A stretch of 64,000 bases of DNA. Source: Thalassia testudinum. Its lineage: Eukaryota > Streptophyta > Magnoliopsida > Alismatales > Hydrocharitaceae. Each line of letters opens with the position of its first letter. Position 1 is the first letter of the stretch. Where the stretch lies: NCBI GenBank assembly GCA_037157565.1, contig JAZHRO010000019.1, positions 63,052,501 through 63,116,500 on the forward strand, given 5' to 3'. The position numbers were made by a program, and so were the translations under genes. This document shows, one piece after another, positions 35,316-47,790 of this stretch. The notes beneath the pieces were generated by a model. It was not told the DNA's origin. It was given only the letters and a program-made list of their open reading frames with translations, and did no database searches.

Positions 35316-36595
35316 TCTGACCATTACCTGTGTTTCAAGACTAGACTTGGGATCTAGGATAAGCACAGCTCCATGAGGGTAGACTTTTCTTACAATGAAG
35401 GGACCTGTCCACTTTGATCTTAATTTTCCCGGAAAGAGCTTCAAGCGTGCAGCAAATAACCAAACCTTTTGATTAGGGACAAGGCTTTTTCTGGAGACGT
35501 ATTTGTCATGTAAAGCCTTTGTCCTATTCTTATAGATTCTTGCACTTTCATAAGCATCATTTCGGATTTCATCCAATTCAGTCAATTGAAGTTTTCTTTG
35601 TCGTCCAGATTGATCAAGATCGAGATTAAATGTTATGATTGCCTAATAAGCTTTATGTTCAAGTTCAATAGGTAGATGGCAAGATTTTCCGTAGACCAGA
35701 TGGAATGGGGACATTCCAATCAGAGTTTTATACGCAGTCCGGTAGGCCCAGAGAGCGTCATCCAATTTGGTAGACCAATCTTTCCAATCCTGGTGGACCA
35801 TCTTTTGAAGGATCTTTTTAATTTCTCGATTGGAGATTTTAGCTTGTCCGTTGGTCTGCGGATGGTATGGAGTAGAGATTCTATGAGTGACTCCATACTT
35901 GGCTAGTAAGGTCCTGAATTGATTGTGAGTGAAATGGGACCCGCCATCACTAATCAAAGCTTTGGGCACATTGAACCGACTAAAGATGTTCTTCTTTACA
36001 AAGTCCATGACCACTTATGGTCATTGGTTCGGGTCGGGATGGCCTTAATCCATTTGGATACATAGTCGACTGCCACCAGAATGTACAGGTACCTAAATGA
36101 ATTGGTAAAAGGTCCCATGAAATCAATGCCCCACACATCAAAGATCTCGACTTCAAGGATTGGGTTTAGGGGCATCATATCTTTCCTGGTCGTGTTTCCT
36201 AAGGTTTGGTAATTGATACATGACCTACAGAAGTTGTACGGGTCGAGGAATAAAGACGGCCAATACAATCCACTTTGTAGTACCTTGGCTGCCATCTTTT
36301 TTCCTGAGAAGTGACCTCCACAATCATAAGTATGGTAGAATTCTAGTACACTTGTGATCTCCTTGTCTGAAATACAACGACGAATAACCTGATCCGGGCA
36401 AACTTTGAATAGCTCTAGGTCTTCCCAAAAGTAGTATTTGGCATCAAAAATCAACTTATCCCACTTATGCTTAGGCCAATCCATGGGCAGTTTTCCAATG
36501 GCCAAGTAGTTGACAATATCTGTAAACCAAGGTAGTTTGCAAATAATCAAGAGAGTCTCATCAGGGAAAGAATCACAGAGTTGAGGAGTTATAGA
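35316..36595 (-). pseudogene. pol: Integrase part of element B pol
   Basis: Continuation of B pol between insertions C (right) and A (left). It starts (minus) with the inter-domain segment CDSFPDETLLIICKLPWFTD just after the ATAGA target site. The zinc finger keeps both His (FYHTYDCGGH) but its last Cys is Tyr (SCINYQ). The core keeps VWGIDFMGP and LISDGGSHF, while the catalytic Glu is Lys ([11 protein letters not shown]; element A has QAE). A frameshift near 36005 and a stop near 35645 split it. The C-terminal segment ([19 protein letters not shown]) runs to the CAACC site, and its last codons resume at 23690. The protein could not be active. Confidence 0.88.
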
Positions 36596-39339
36596 TGTTT
36601 GCATAACACAAATACACCAGTAAATATGCCATATTGTGTTATTTCCTAGCACTGCCATTTCATCTTATGTAGCCGTAATTGCATTTGTAAATATACACCT
36701 GCATGCATTTATAAAGAGGGGAGGAGAGTGAGAATAATTAGCCATCTATTAATTAACATCTTCCTTAAGTGTGGCATTGCAATTTCACCTTTTCTTCATT
36801 GTTTTATTATTTTATATTTTCCTCTCTCGTGTGGCTGCAGGGCATGGTGTGTGCGCGCCTCTCCTCCTGCCAACAGCATGGCAGGGTGTGCGCACCTTTC
36901 TTCCTGCCAACAACATGGCATGAGGCATGTCTTCTCCTCTTTAAAACCCCTTGCTCAATCCCTTGCTGTGGGCATCACCTTTAGATCAACCTCACCTTCA
37001 GGCCAACCTCCTCGCCTCTCCCTCTCCATACACAGTACCTCTTCTCACAAGCTGACAAGAGGCACACTGTGTGCAGGAGAAAACCCACAGTGGTCTTAGA
37101 CCACCACTGTGAGTTCCACCACTGCCCAGCTCTTTCGTGAGCAGGTGAGCGTGGTGGCTTCGCCTTTTGTTTCATTGCCTTTCATCTCCTCCGCCATTAG
37201 CCAGAGCTTCAAGCTCTCAAGCTTAGAAGCTCCAGCTCGCCGCGCACCTGCCTGCAGCTTCAGCCGATCACCGCGCGCTCGCTTGCATGGTGCGCGCACC
37301 CTCTTCCCGTGCATGCAGGCACACCACAGCACGCCCGAGCACGCAAAACCGGCTGCTACCGGTCGCCAGACCACGTGCGCACTGTAGCGCACTGTAGCGC
37401 GTAGTCTACGCGACACTGTAGCCACTGGCAAGTTTCTCACTTTGCCGGTGGCGCAGTGCTCTCTCTCCTCGTCCGCTACCCGCACCAACCGGTCACCACG
37501 CCTCACTTGCCTGATGAGAACCTCATCATGAGCCATAACTAGCTCATTTTGACCCAATACAGAGGATAAAAGCTCCTACATATCTCAAGGAAAGGCTTAA
37601 CTCAGAGAATTCTGAGTTTGAGAAGAAAACCAGTCATAAGGGGTAAAAGTGCAATTTTACCAGTATAATCTGCATACAGGGTAATTCAGGGCCCGAACAC
37701 AGGTCAAAACAGCTTAATAAGAATAAAAGTGGGATGAGATGATCTAGCAAGGGCTACAGCACTTCCAAGGAACCAAATGATAACCTGTAACCCTAAAACA
37801 ACCCGCTTCAATTCACAAGGTTCGGGGCAAAGTAAAAATAGAATAAACCCTCTAAAATTCATAGAAAAATAATCTCTAGGGTTTAGAACCTTCAATTTGG
37901 CCTTTAGAACCCATTTTGACCTACATTGAGAACCATGCCCAATTAATAACTTAATTTGGGTCTTTACGCAAATTGACCGGTCAAACAAGGTTTAATATGA
38001 AAATGAAATTCACCATCAGATTCCTTAGGTCCTAATTAGTCATGTATAAAAACTTGAGCCTAAGAAGAAACCTCCTTGACCGACTTTACACTTTGGTCCT
38101 CATATATTTACTCTTTGGCCCTCAACTTTTGAACCCTCGCATTTTGGCCCCTAACTCTCCTTCGTTCTTTGCAATCAGGTCCCTCCTGCAAAACCCTGCC
38201 AGCACCATGCTCCGGCGACCTTGCGCGGAGCATGGCGCCGCGCAGGGTGAGGTGGGGGACCTGGCAAGTATACCGGGGGTGCCCTGCGTCGTCAGCCGTC
38301 GCAGGGGCACCCCCCTGGTCATTATAGCCCACCATACCGGCCGTGCGAACGCACGGACGGTATGGGTTCGTATTCCGACCATTCTCCGGCGAGGGAGACA
38401 CGTCGTCTCCCTCCGCCTTCCTCCCTGTTTCATCCCTATAAATACCCCCCGCTGCTCCACCGACCAGGGCAGCCTGGATCTGACGGAGAAAACCCCCAGC
38501 TTTCTTCTCTTCTTCCTCCGGCAGACGCTCACCAGCTCCGGCGGCTTCCTCCCCCTCCACCTCTTCGCTCTGCCGCAATACCAGCAGCAGAGACTTCCTC
38601 CCCTGCTCTTCCCGCGCCACGCCGCACCCAGCTGGCGCCTCTCCGGCTCTCTGCTCGCCGCCGCCCCTCTCCCTGAGCATCGTCTTCTCCGGCGACAGTC
38701 GATACGACTGTCGCCCTGTTCCTCCCCCTTCGTCCCTGCAAGTAAGTTAGAGCTACTCCCCTTCTTCTCCTCTTTCTTTCCCCGCTTTCAATTTAGTCAA
38801 TTAAACCCTCGACCGCTCCTGTTCACCCTCACCCTCTCCGCCTCCGACCACCCTCCGGCGAGCCGCGCCCATCACCTCAGCGACCCACACGGCTCGCCGA
38901 CCACCGCAGAACCTCCGCCTCCTCACCCTGATCCTCTTCCGCCCCTCCACTTCCCACCAAACACCCTCTGCAGATCCACCGAACACACCCACTTCTTCGC
39001 TCACAGTTTGACCTAGGACGACCTGTTAGCTCCATCACGCCCCCTGCAGACCCCCTGACCACCTTCGCCGTGCCACGGCGAAGGTCCCCCGCCTGTCTGA
39101 TTTGGCCGAGAGGCCGTTCTTCTGTGACCAGGTGACTCGCCCGCCGTCGCCATTACTGAGCAGGCAGAGCTCCTTCACCTGCAGGTGCAGGCACGCCTTC
39201 GCCCAGGTTCGACTCCCAGGTTGCGCAGGGAGTCTCCGCGAAACGTCCCAGGCTCGCAGATGGGGCGAAAGCCGCGCGTGAAGACACGATCGCCCACTGC
39301 TCCCTCCGCGACGGGCGCTCAATTGGGGTGGGACATTTA

Positions 39340-39380
39340 GTCCCACCTCGGAACTTCTCGAAGGCGCGGGAACGCATAAA
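39340..39380 (+). promoter_or_regulatory. snRNA-type upstream element plus TATA-like box in solo LTR E
   Basis: GTCCCACCTCG (39340-39350) differs at one base from the plant snRNA upstream element RTCCCACATCG. CATAAA follows after 24 nt (39375-39380). Spacing and order are the same in F (3640-3601). The conserved ACGGGGTGAGGTCCC follows about 40-55 bases downstream in both. Confidence 0.4.
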
Positions 39381-39907
39381 GGCAAAAAGTGCCTTATGCT
39401 GTCTGCCTCCTGACCACGGGGTGAGGTCCCCTTCACCCGCCCGGTTACCCGGTCTCGTCCGCGCTCACGCCCCGCGGACCTGACCCGACCCGACTGACCT
39501 GCACTCCTCACCCACCACGCACGCCGGTGGGCCTGGACCCGGGCCTGACCCGAACCCGATTACCCGGTAGCTCTGGGAGAGCTTCCGAAGAGTGATTTCA
39601 GAGAGAAAGAGAGACGCGGGGGAGGGGGGTAGAGTAGGTTTTGCCTCTTGACAAAAAAAACTCTGAAGTGTGCAAGCCAAAGAAGAAGTGCAGGCGAAGA
39701 AGAAGGAGCTGCACTGTAGCAAATGCTCAGTTAAGTCGTCGAAGCACCGGGTCAGACGACGGAAAGACAGCAGCCAGAGCAGGAAAGAAGGCAGGCTGAA
39801 GAAGAAAGAAGAGCAACGGCCGAAGCAGAAGAAGAAGGAAAGACTTAGTAGCTGAAGGCAGAAGCTCGGCAGCCATAAAGAAAAAAAAAGAAGGGAAAAG
39901 AGAAAGG

Positions 39908-40110
39908 GTCACCACGATTGCAGAAGAAGAGAGGTCAAGGCAGAAAACCAAAGAAGAAGAAGAACAAGGAGCTCTGAAGAAAGAAAAACATCACCAACGC
40001 AGGAACAGCAGGAAGAAGAAGAAGAGCATCACCATTGCAGAAGAACAGCAGGAAGCAGAAGAAGATTATCACCATAGCAGAAACCAAGGAAGAAGAAGAA
40101 GGAGATCTGA
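39908..40110 (+). repeat. Purine-rich degenerate tandem repeat in E
   Basis: Units opening CATCACC (39989, 40027) or TATCACC (40067), with a related GTCACC at 39908. Each continues with GCAG/GAAGAA runs. Spacing is 38-40 bp for the last three units. Confidence 0.6.
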
Positions 40111-41672
40111 AGAAAGAGAAAGAAAGAAGAACATCACAACAAATTCTTTCCCTCTCTCTTTATTTTGTAAAAGAAACATGTATATCTCTAGAATACGACT
40201 TGCTCCCTGAGTTCGACCTCGGGAACTCTTTCATTTTTCCGAGTAAAAAAATTTATATATGAAATGTTGGTAACAACCGGCTTTACTACAACGTTATAAC
40301 AAAACCCTCTAACCCGGTTGCCGTCCGTGACGTTTTCATGCCCGTAGACACACCCGTAGCGCTGTGCGCTACACTACGTAGCGCGCTGCTCCTTGCCTGC
40401 CCGCGCAGCAGAGAGAGCTGCGCTTCACTCGGCACCGCATGCGCACTCTCTCTCCTACGCCCGTGCACCCTTACGCATCAAACGTTGTGGCAGCACGCAG
40501 ACGACTTATCTGCTGCGCTCCCCTCCTTCTCCAGCGTACACACACACACTTGTACACACACACTGGTACACTCACACGTGCACTAGTACACACACCCTCC
40601 TTGATACACACTTACACACACACTCATACACTCACACATACACACACACACACAAACACACATATATATATATCCACTCACATACTCTTATCCTTACGTA
40701 TATATACATAAATATATATACATATTTACTTATATATATAAATACAAATATATATATATATACATATACATATATATATCTATATACATATACATCTATA
40801 TATATATATATATACTTATGTATACATCCACCTACCCATATCCATCTATATACCTTACAACCACCACCCATACTCCCATGCACTCGTCCCTCCACCGTGT
40901 ATCATATCGCGGGAATATTCGCACCAGTTGCTGATATTCGCTGATATCCGCGCAAAGCAAGTGCTTCCACACACAGTCCCACACATCCGCTCCACACTTC
41001 ATGCGGCACTCAACCTTGTTGGTTGCGTCATGATAGACGTTGACCAACTTGACACTGTTCTACATTCCATCTCCATTTCCACCTCCATCCCTATATACAT
41101 AAGATATAACTATATACACATATATATTCTGTATCTACTATATACCTATACATATATATACTATGCTAAGTGTTTCTTTCTTCCCTAGCAACTTACTCTG
41201 TTTTCTTTTATTTTTTGCTATTAAAAAGACAAAAAAAAAGAGTAAAAGAGAAAAGATAACTCTTGTCTTGTAGGTACTTGATCTTGTGAATAACAGGATC
41301 GATTTTTGGAAACCCCTAGTTGGCTACAAGCCAAGAACCATTTGGCTCAAGGCCAAGGACTTAATTTTTGAGGATGTACCTCAAGGACAACATTATCACC
41401 AATAAAAATCTTAAAAATAGAAAAAACCAAAAACATAATAAACGTAAGGAGGAGATACATTTTAGGAAAGGCGTAGAAACTCCTTGATCTTCAAATTCCT
41501 GTCTCCCTGAGATCGACCCTGGGCCTAAAAAGCGACCAAGATAAAATCACGTAGGCCAGGTTAAAAATTTTGTAAAACTAGTATAGACTCGATTTAGGTT
41601 AACTCACTATACTAATTTCAATGACAATATCACCATATTAACAAAATCTATTCGAGTCGTACCAAGTTTTTC

Positions 41673-41690
41673 TGGCGTCGTTGTCGGGGA
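41673..41690 (+). other. Primer binding site (tRNA-Asp type) of element C
   Basis: TGGCGTCGTTGTCGGGGA, nine bases after the LTR end. It differs from the intact site of A by two C-to-T changes. Confidence 0.8.
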
Positions 41691-43104
41691 GGTGCTATTT
41701 GGAGTAAGTTTCTACTCTCATTCCTTTGATTTCCTCTTCTCACACCCCTCTCTTCCCAAGTGTTTTGTTTGCTTGTGTACAGGTATACCGATTACAAGGA
41801 GGAGACAAGCAAAGGAGGTTGGACGTGGGCAAATCCAAGGTGGGTGCGAGAGTGTGAAGTCGCCGACGCCGCATTGGAGCTTCGCCCACGTTGCTGAGGA
41901 GGTAGGTGTCTTCCTCTTAGTAGCTTAGGTTATTGTCACCTATAAAAAAAGCCTAAAACACTTCTTGAGAATTTCTTGGAGCGAGTGGATTAAAACCACT
42001 TGTGATTGTTTGCTATCACCCCCATCGCCCCTTGATTTCCCGCAAACTTCGCATAGCGAAAATCCAAGAATCTTGATTCTTGAATCTTTCATTGTGTGAA
42101 TTTTCCTTTGAGGCAAGATAAAATTTATTGATCGCCATCCTTCCTTGCCTCATTTATTCACATTTCGGGATCACATTTTTGGTGGGGAGAGTTAGAATTG
42201 AGTTGATTCCAACCCCACCATGATTTTTCATTTGCCTTAGATTTGATCCCGAATATTTTTTTGAAATAGAAAGGAAAACTATCGTCTTACGATAGCAATC
42301 CGGAGCGGTGTATTTCAACCCCAACATTTTAATTTTCTTTACATCATTTGGTGGTTGAGCCTTGTGTGGAATATCATTTTGGTGATTGGGAGCACTTGAA
42401 TTGAAGTACTTTGGCTCCCTTTCACAATGACTTAAAATAGACTTGTTCATCCACACATAGAAATTTCCATCTAGGTAAGCCCATTGCATTTTTAGCATGC
42501 ATTAACTAATTCACATTGAAGAAGGATTTGTTGGGCATAAAAGAAGTTGTGTTTTCTCAAAACCCAAAGGTTGGTTGAATTGGTAATTCAGTCGAATCCT
42601 AAAATCCATACTACTTAAGGCTGAAATTCTAAAAGTCATTCACCATCTAAAACTCCAATTCGGGGAGATTTCCCCGTTGCATGCTTGATTTACACACTCT
42701 TAAAATCAACGCACTTGGGCATTACCCGTATACAACACCCTTCACATTCCTAGAGCACTTGATCCTAAGCCTCTAAATTAAAACTGGTAGCAACTTGACC
42801 CCTATTAAGGATTGGAGGTCAAACTACCTATGTGTAGCTCCTACGTGCTGGTGTGGGTTCCCACATTCTATCGGGTGTCTAAGACTGGGGCAAACGGCCT
42901 TTCAATCTGGCCCGGTGGTTCCGCGGTACTCTCATTTGGTTCCGTAGGTAGCGATAGTAGGTAACTTAGATCTTTAGGTCTAAGGGCACATTGTAGAGGT
43001 TAGGAAACTGATTGCTTTGATTTGTCATCAAGTGTACCCTTACGGCGTCATTTCTCTCATCTCCTTTTCCCTTCTTATCTCCCCAATTCTTCTTGCGGTA
43101 GTGC
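41691..43104 (+). other. 5' leader of element C
   Basis: 1.4 kb without coding signal between primer site and gag start; the same place as in A. Confidence 0.6.
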
Positions 43105-44985
43105 ATGTTTGGGAGGAGGTCACAAAACCTTGAATTGTTTGAATTGTCTGATAATTCTAGAATGATAGAAACTGAATCGTCATCCTCCTCCACAAACATG
43201 GCTACACACCCACCCCCAAATCCTGAGGGAGGAAACCACCCCCCTCAAATCCCACCAGGTGGTGGTGAAGCCGTAGACCCCATAACCCACCTCCGAGCCC
43301 AAATGGAATTGTATAATGAGTAGATTGAAGCCATTAGGAAAACCTTGGAGGAAATGCAGAACCCTCTCGAACGGGAGGAGCCTTGGTCTCTTAGCTCTTA
43401 TCAAAATCCCACTGCTATAGAGACCATTAGGAAAATTAGGGTCCCCATGGACGGGGACAATTTTGATTTAAAACCTAATGTCATTGGCCTAATTAACTTT
43501 CACTTCCATGGTCTTGCAAGTGAAGATCCCTTTCTCCATTTGGAAGACTTAACCCGATTAGCTGAAATTGTTAAACCAAGAAACATCGGGTTATCAATTG
43601 TCCTCATGAAAATGTTCCCATTTTCGTTGTGGGATAAAGCGTTGCAATGGTTGCGCACCCTTAGGAGAACCATCCATTCTTGGGAAGAGATGCGAACAAC
43701 ATTTCTCAAGAAATTCTTCCCAATCAGGCGAACCAATGCGCTTCGTCGGGCTATAACTTCTTTCACGCAACAAAACGGTGAGCAGTTTCATGAGGCATGG
43801 GAAAGGTATAATGACTTCCTCTGGAAATGTCCACACCATGGTCTGCCTAAGTGGCATGTAGCCTAGATCTTCTGTTATGGGCTAAATGAAACTTTGAAGC
43901 AGATTGCAGACGCTTCCTGCGGAGGGAATTTTATGAATAAAGACGAGAATGGAGCATTTGAATAATTTGAGAGCATGAGTGAAAACTCAATGAACAATGC
44001 CTCCATTGTCGCCTTTAATCGTACTAGCCTGCCCCGCAATGTTCATGAAGTTGATACAGGACCCTCCCATTCATCCACAAATCTTAACCTTATTGCACAA
44101 AAATTGGATGAGGTCTCCATTGTGCACAAGAAGCTGGACGAGCTTTTGGCCAACCCCGCCCGCTCTATGGCAAACACCTCCACATCATCACTCAGTCACA
44201 ACCCTAATCCTTCCAATGCAGGCTTATTCCCAAAAGCCCTGTAAGACCATCCTTACCGAGTATCGTGCCATGCGATTCAATAAGTAATGTGGACCTGGCT
44301 TCTGCAAGCCAGTATTTCGACATGGAGGACCAAGCCTCCATGTGCTTGGATGCATATATGCATGCGGACTCGTCTAATGGCTTAGAAGACGCTTGCGCCC
44401 TGGGAAACAACCCATTCTCTGCTACTTATAACCCAAGGTAGCGAAATCATCCTAACTTCGCATGGTCCAGTAACCCGCAGCGCCAAAACCCTGCGGGTGG
44501 ACCAATGCGACCATCTGCACCCGTCATCCCAAGGGCCCAGTCTAATCCTGTGGCAAATCCGCCATCGGGTCCTTGCATACCTCAAGAAGAACACGCATCA
44601 AGTCCTCTTGATAAATTGATGCGAATGGTGACGGAAATGTCTAAGCGCCATGAAGAAAATATGACCTCTCTTCAGCACCAATTGGCGCAGCAGAATGTTG
44701 AGATCAGTCAACTACGCATGACGACTCGATCTTAGGGCACTCTTCCAGCCCAACCTGTTCATAACCCGGGAAATTTTGTACCCCATGGTCCTCAACCACA
44801 GGTACAACCTTCTCAGGGGCAGGTTCATCAGATTCTGCAAGCTCCGAGCATTCCATCGGGATTCCAGGCTAATCCCACAGCAACACATCACCCTTATGTC
44901 CCTATTGCGAACCCTCCTCCACCTTATGATCCCACTGAACCTGCGATGTCCAATGCGATTACTACGAGGAGCGGTAAGTGAACCG
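43105..44985 (+). pseudogene. gag: gag remnant of element C
   Basis: Starts MFGRRSQN like gag of A. The Gag core is readable at 43345-43866 (KMFPFSLWDKALQWLRTLRR, TTFLKKFFPIRRTNALRR, EQFHEAWERYNDFLWKCPHH). Stop codons interrupt at 43321-43323 (TAG), at the end of the core (TAG where A has CAG-type Gln in QIFYHG), near 43964 (TAA) and after 44244. The frame then changes; the tail with DKLMRMVTEMSKRHEENM continues in another frame from 44505 and ends near ITTRSGK at 44985, with a further TAG at 44733-44735. No functional Gag is possible. No zinc knuckle is seen. Confidence 0.85.
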
Positions 44986-45288
44986 TTGATCCGCCTTGAC
45001 TTAATCCTGGCCCATCTTTTTCATCGCCCTCTCATTCGGGATGCGCACCGCATTCTCGTGAGGATGATACACCCAAACTAGTGCTAGAATCAGTCCCATT
45101 CCCTAAGGCTCTACTGAGGGAGATAAAAGGCAAGAAAAGGATACGCAAGCCTTTGATAACCTGCGTAATTTATTCGGGGATGTTGAAATCAAAGTACCCC
45201 TGTTAGAGGCTATCGACCATATACCGTCGCCCGATTTTTCAAAGACTACACTACACCCGGGCAATAGTCAAAGAAAACAAAGAATCCG

Positions 45289-46260
45289 ATGGTCCTCTTG
45301 CCTCATGCGAGTTGTGCTATACTGTCAAATCTACCACCGAAGCAAAAAGATCTGGGCACACCGCTTATTTCTTGTAGCATCCAAGGCTGTAATTTTAACC
45401 GTGCTCTGCTTGATCTAGGATCTTCCATCAATCTTATACCAACCATCATGCTCGAGAAATTTGCCTTAGGAAATCTGAAACCCACCCCTGTCACGTTGCA
45501 GTTGGAAGATTGTTCTGTCAAAATACCGAAGGGTGTGGTGGAAGACATGGTGGTTAGGGTCAACAGTCTCTGTTTTCCTGTTGACTTTCTTGTTTTGGAT
45601 ATGGAAGTTCCTAGCTCACTTTCTGATTGTCCGATCATCCTTAGTCGACCTTTCTTGGCCACAGCCCACGCCCATATCGACTGTGAGTCGGGCTGCATTG
45701 AGATTACCATTGGCTCTGAGAAGCTCAAGCTAAACATCTTCAAGGCAGCCAAGAATTTTGATTGCGATTGCATCGAGGATGACACGTCTGACGAGGACAT
45801 GACCGTCAGAGCATGTATCAGACTAATAGGGACCTATTCTGACTGCTGTGGATTGCCCCTGAACACAGACCATTGCCTGACTGACACATATTGTGACGTT
45901 CCCCCATCCCTCCCCTTACCCTTACATTCTCCTAACCAAACTTCTGATGAGGTTTTCTCTGCTTCCCACACCTTGTGGTCTGAGTCATATTCAGGCTACT
46001 CACCGCCGATCCACCCTCTTGAAGATCGGATTGCCCTTTCTTTCCCGCGAAATCAGGCGGACATGCGACTCCGCACTGGGGCCTTGAGCCCACATACTGA
46101 TCAATGGGGCTATCTCTTTTTGTATCCATCAATCCAAGTGCCCCTCTTCCTGGCCAATCTGAGGGCCAACTTCTTCCTCCTATCCTTCTTTCTTCTGATC
46201 CGCTTGGGACACTCTCATCCCAAGAAATGCCAGATCTTTCACTATCCACTCCCGAGCTGA
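45289..46260 (+). pseudogene. pol: Protease region of element C pol
   Basis: An open stretch with the aspartic protease motif LLDLGSSINLIPT about 45 residues in, then the conserved FPVDFLVLDMEVP and ILSRPFLATAHAHIDCESG blocks shared with A and B. The protease would cut Gag-Pol. This frame is not that of RT downstream: a shift occurs between about 45830 and 46230. The final residues after DMTVRACIRL are probably out-of-frame linker. The upstream link to gag (44986-45288) is broken as well. Confidence 0.82.
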
Positions 46261-47790
46261 AAGAGTTGCCTGTCACGCTTAAATATGTTTTCTTGGGACC
46301 AAATGAAACACTCCTCATAATTATTAGTTCAAAATTGACTAGCGAGCAAGAGTGCAAACTAATAAAGGTCCTTATGGAACACAAGGCAGCCATTGGATGG
46401 TCCTTATTTGACTTAACTGGCATTAGTCCCTCCTACTGCACTCACCGTATATATACGGAGGAGAAGGCTCGACCTTCCTGCGAAATGTAGCCACATCTCA
46501 ACCCTAACATGTGGGAGGTCGTTAAAAAGGAAATCATTAAGTGGCTTGACGCGGGTATAATCTACCCGATCAGCGATAGCCCCTGGGTGAGTATGATTCA
46601 TGTCGTGCCCAAAAAGGCGGGACTCACCATCCGTGTCAACGACAGGGGCGAATCCATCCCTACACACACTCCTACATCTTGGAGAGTGTGTGTAGACTAT
46701 AGGAAATTGAATGCTGCAACAAAGAAAGATCACTTTCCGCTACCTTTTATTGACCAAATCATGGAGCGGTTAGCGGGAAATAAAATTTTCTAATTGCTAG
46801 ATGGATTGCCTGGATATAACCAAGTGGCAATTGACCCCCGGGACCAAGAGAAAATCACCTTTACCTGCCCCTTCGGCACCTTTGCATTTAGAAGGATGCC
46901 ATTCGGACTTTGTAATGCGCCAGCAACTTTTCAGAGATGTATGCTGGCGATATTCCATGACATGGTGGGTGACTTTCTTGAGGTCTTCATGGATGACTTT
47001 TCGGTCTTCAGACCTTCATTTGATGATTGTCTTGCCAACTTGACCTGTATCCTTTGGAGATGTATTGATGTGAACCTTGTGCTTTCTTAGGAAAAAAGTC
47101 ATTTTATGGTACACGAGGGAATTATTCTCGGGCATATCATCTCCAATAGGGGTATTGAGGTTGACAGAGCTAAGCTTGATGTGATTGCTGATTTACTTGT
47201 GCCTAGCTCTGTTAAGCAAATCCGCTCTTTCTTAGGACACGTCAGTTTTTATAGGAGATTCATCAAAGACTTCTCTAAGATTTCTAGACCTTTAACTCAT
47301 CTCCTATCGATCGATGTACCCTTTGATATGGGCCCCAACTGCATACGAGCATTCACGCAGCTGCATAATGCTGTCACCAAGGCCCCTGTTCTCCAGCCAC
47401 CTGACTGGTCCCTCGACTCTGAACTCATGTGTGACGCTTCCACCCTTGTAGTCAGAGACATCCTGGGACAAAGACGCGATAGGCACCCCTTCGTGGTGTA
47501 CTACGCCAGTAAGACATTGGACGAGGCTCAGCGTAATTATACAACCATTGAGAAAGAACTACTGGCAGTCGTTTTTGGGCTGGAGAAATTTTGCTCTTAC
47601 CTTCTAAGCTCGCATGTTACTGTATTCACTGACCACGCGGCCATTCGTCATCTCATGCACAAGAAGGATGCCAAGCCTAGACTGATTTGTTGGATCCTTC
47701 TGCTCTAAGAATTTGACCTTGAGATCCGCGATAAGGTCGGAGCCCAGAATGTTGTTGCTGATCATCTCTCGAGACTGGACCCTGACCACA
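46230..47790 (+). pseudogene. pol: Reverse transcriptase and RNase H of element C
   Basis: One frame interrupted by stops ending at 46490, 46793, 47090 and 47708. RT motifs: KWLDAGIIYPISDSPWVS, WRVCVDYRKLN, LLDGLPGYNQV, FGLCNAPATFQRCMLAIF and an intact catalytic FMDDF. RNase H has [23 protein letters not shown] and VVADHLSRL. Most stops sit where A or B have Gln, Arg or Trp codons (for example S-W-EKSHF to S-stop-EKSHF), so they fit C-to-T or G-to-A change. The enzyme cannot be made in full. Confidence 0.88.

Larger units (their letters stand above)
37512..40338 (+). mobile_element. Solo LTR E inside the 5' LTR of element C
   Basis: 2827 bp, TGATGAGAACC...GACGTTTTCA, flanked by TGCC (37508-37511 and 40339-40342; a 5-bp duplication with one mismatch is also possible). 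The uninterrupted 3' LTR of C shows the empty site near 51385. It is the same family as the LTR of F. TATA box TATAAATA at 38437-38444. The last 700 bases are purine-rich. The segment gagttcgacctcggg near the end matches the LTR-end motif of A. A 324-codon frame (38042-39016) is Pro/Ser-rich, crosses the TATA box, and is not a gene. Confidence 0.88.
36596..41664 (+). repeat. 5' LTR of element C, split by solo LTR E
   Basis: Pieces 36596-37511 and 40343-41664 (plus one TSD copy) make about 2.24 kb, matching the 2189-bp 3' LTR. Begins TGTTTGC and ends GTACCA. The middle has GC-rich sequence with repeated CACTGTAGC, then ACAC and ATATAC microsatellites (40540-40860). Confidence 0.9.

Noticed and set aside
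38042..39016. 324-codon open frame, Pro/Ser/Arg-rich
   Set aside because: It lies wholly in solo LTR E, crosses the LTR TATA box, shows no domain, and overlapping frames on the other strand are equally open because of high GC.
39190..39220. B-box GGTTCGACTCC in solo LTR E as part of a tRNA gene
   Set aside because: No convincing A-box or arms around it and not conserved in F.
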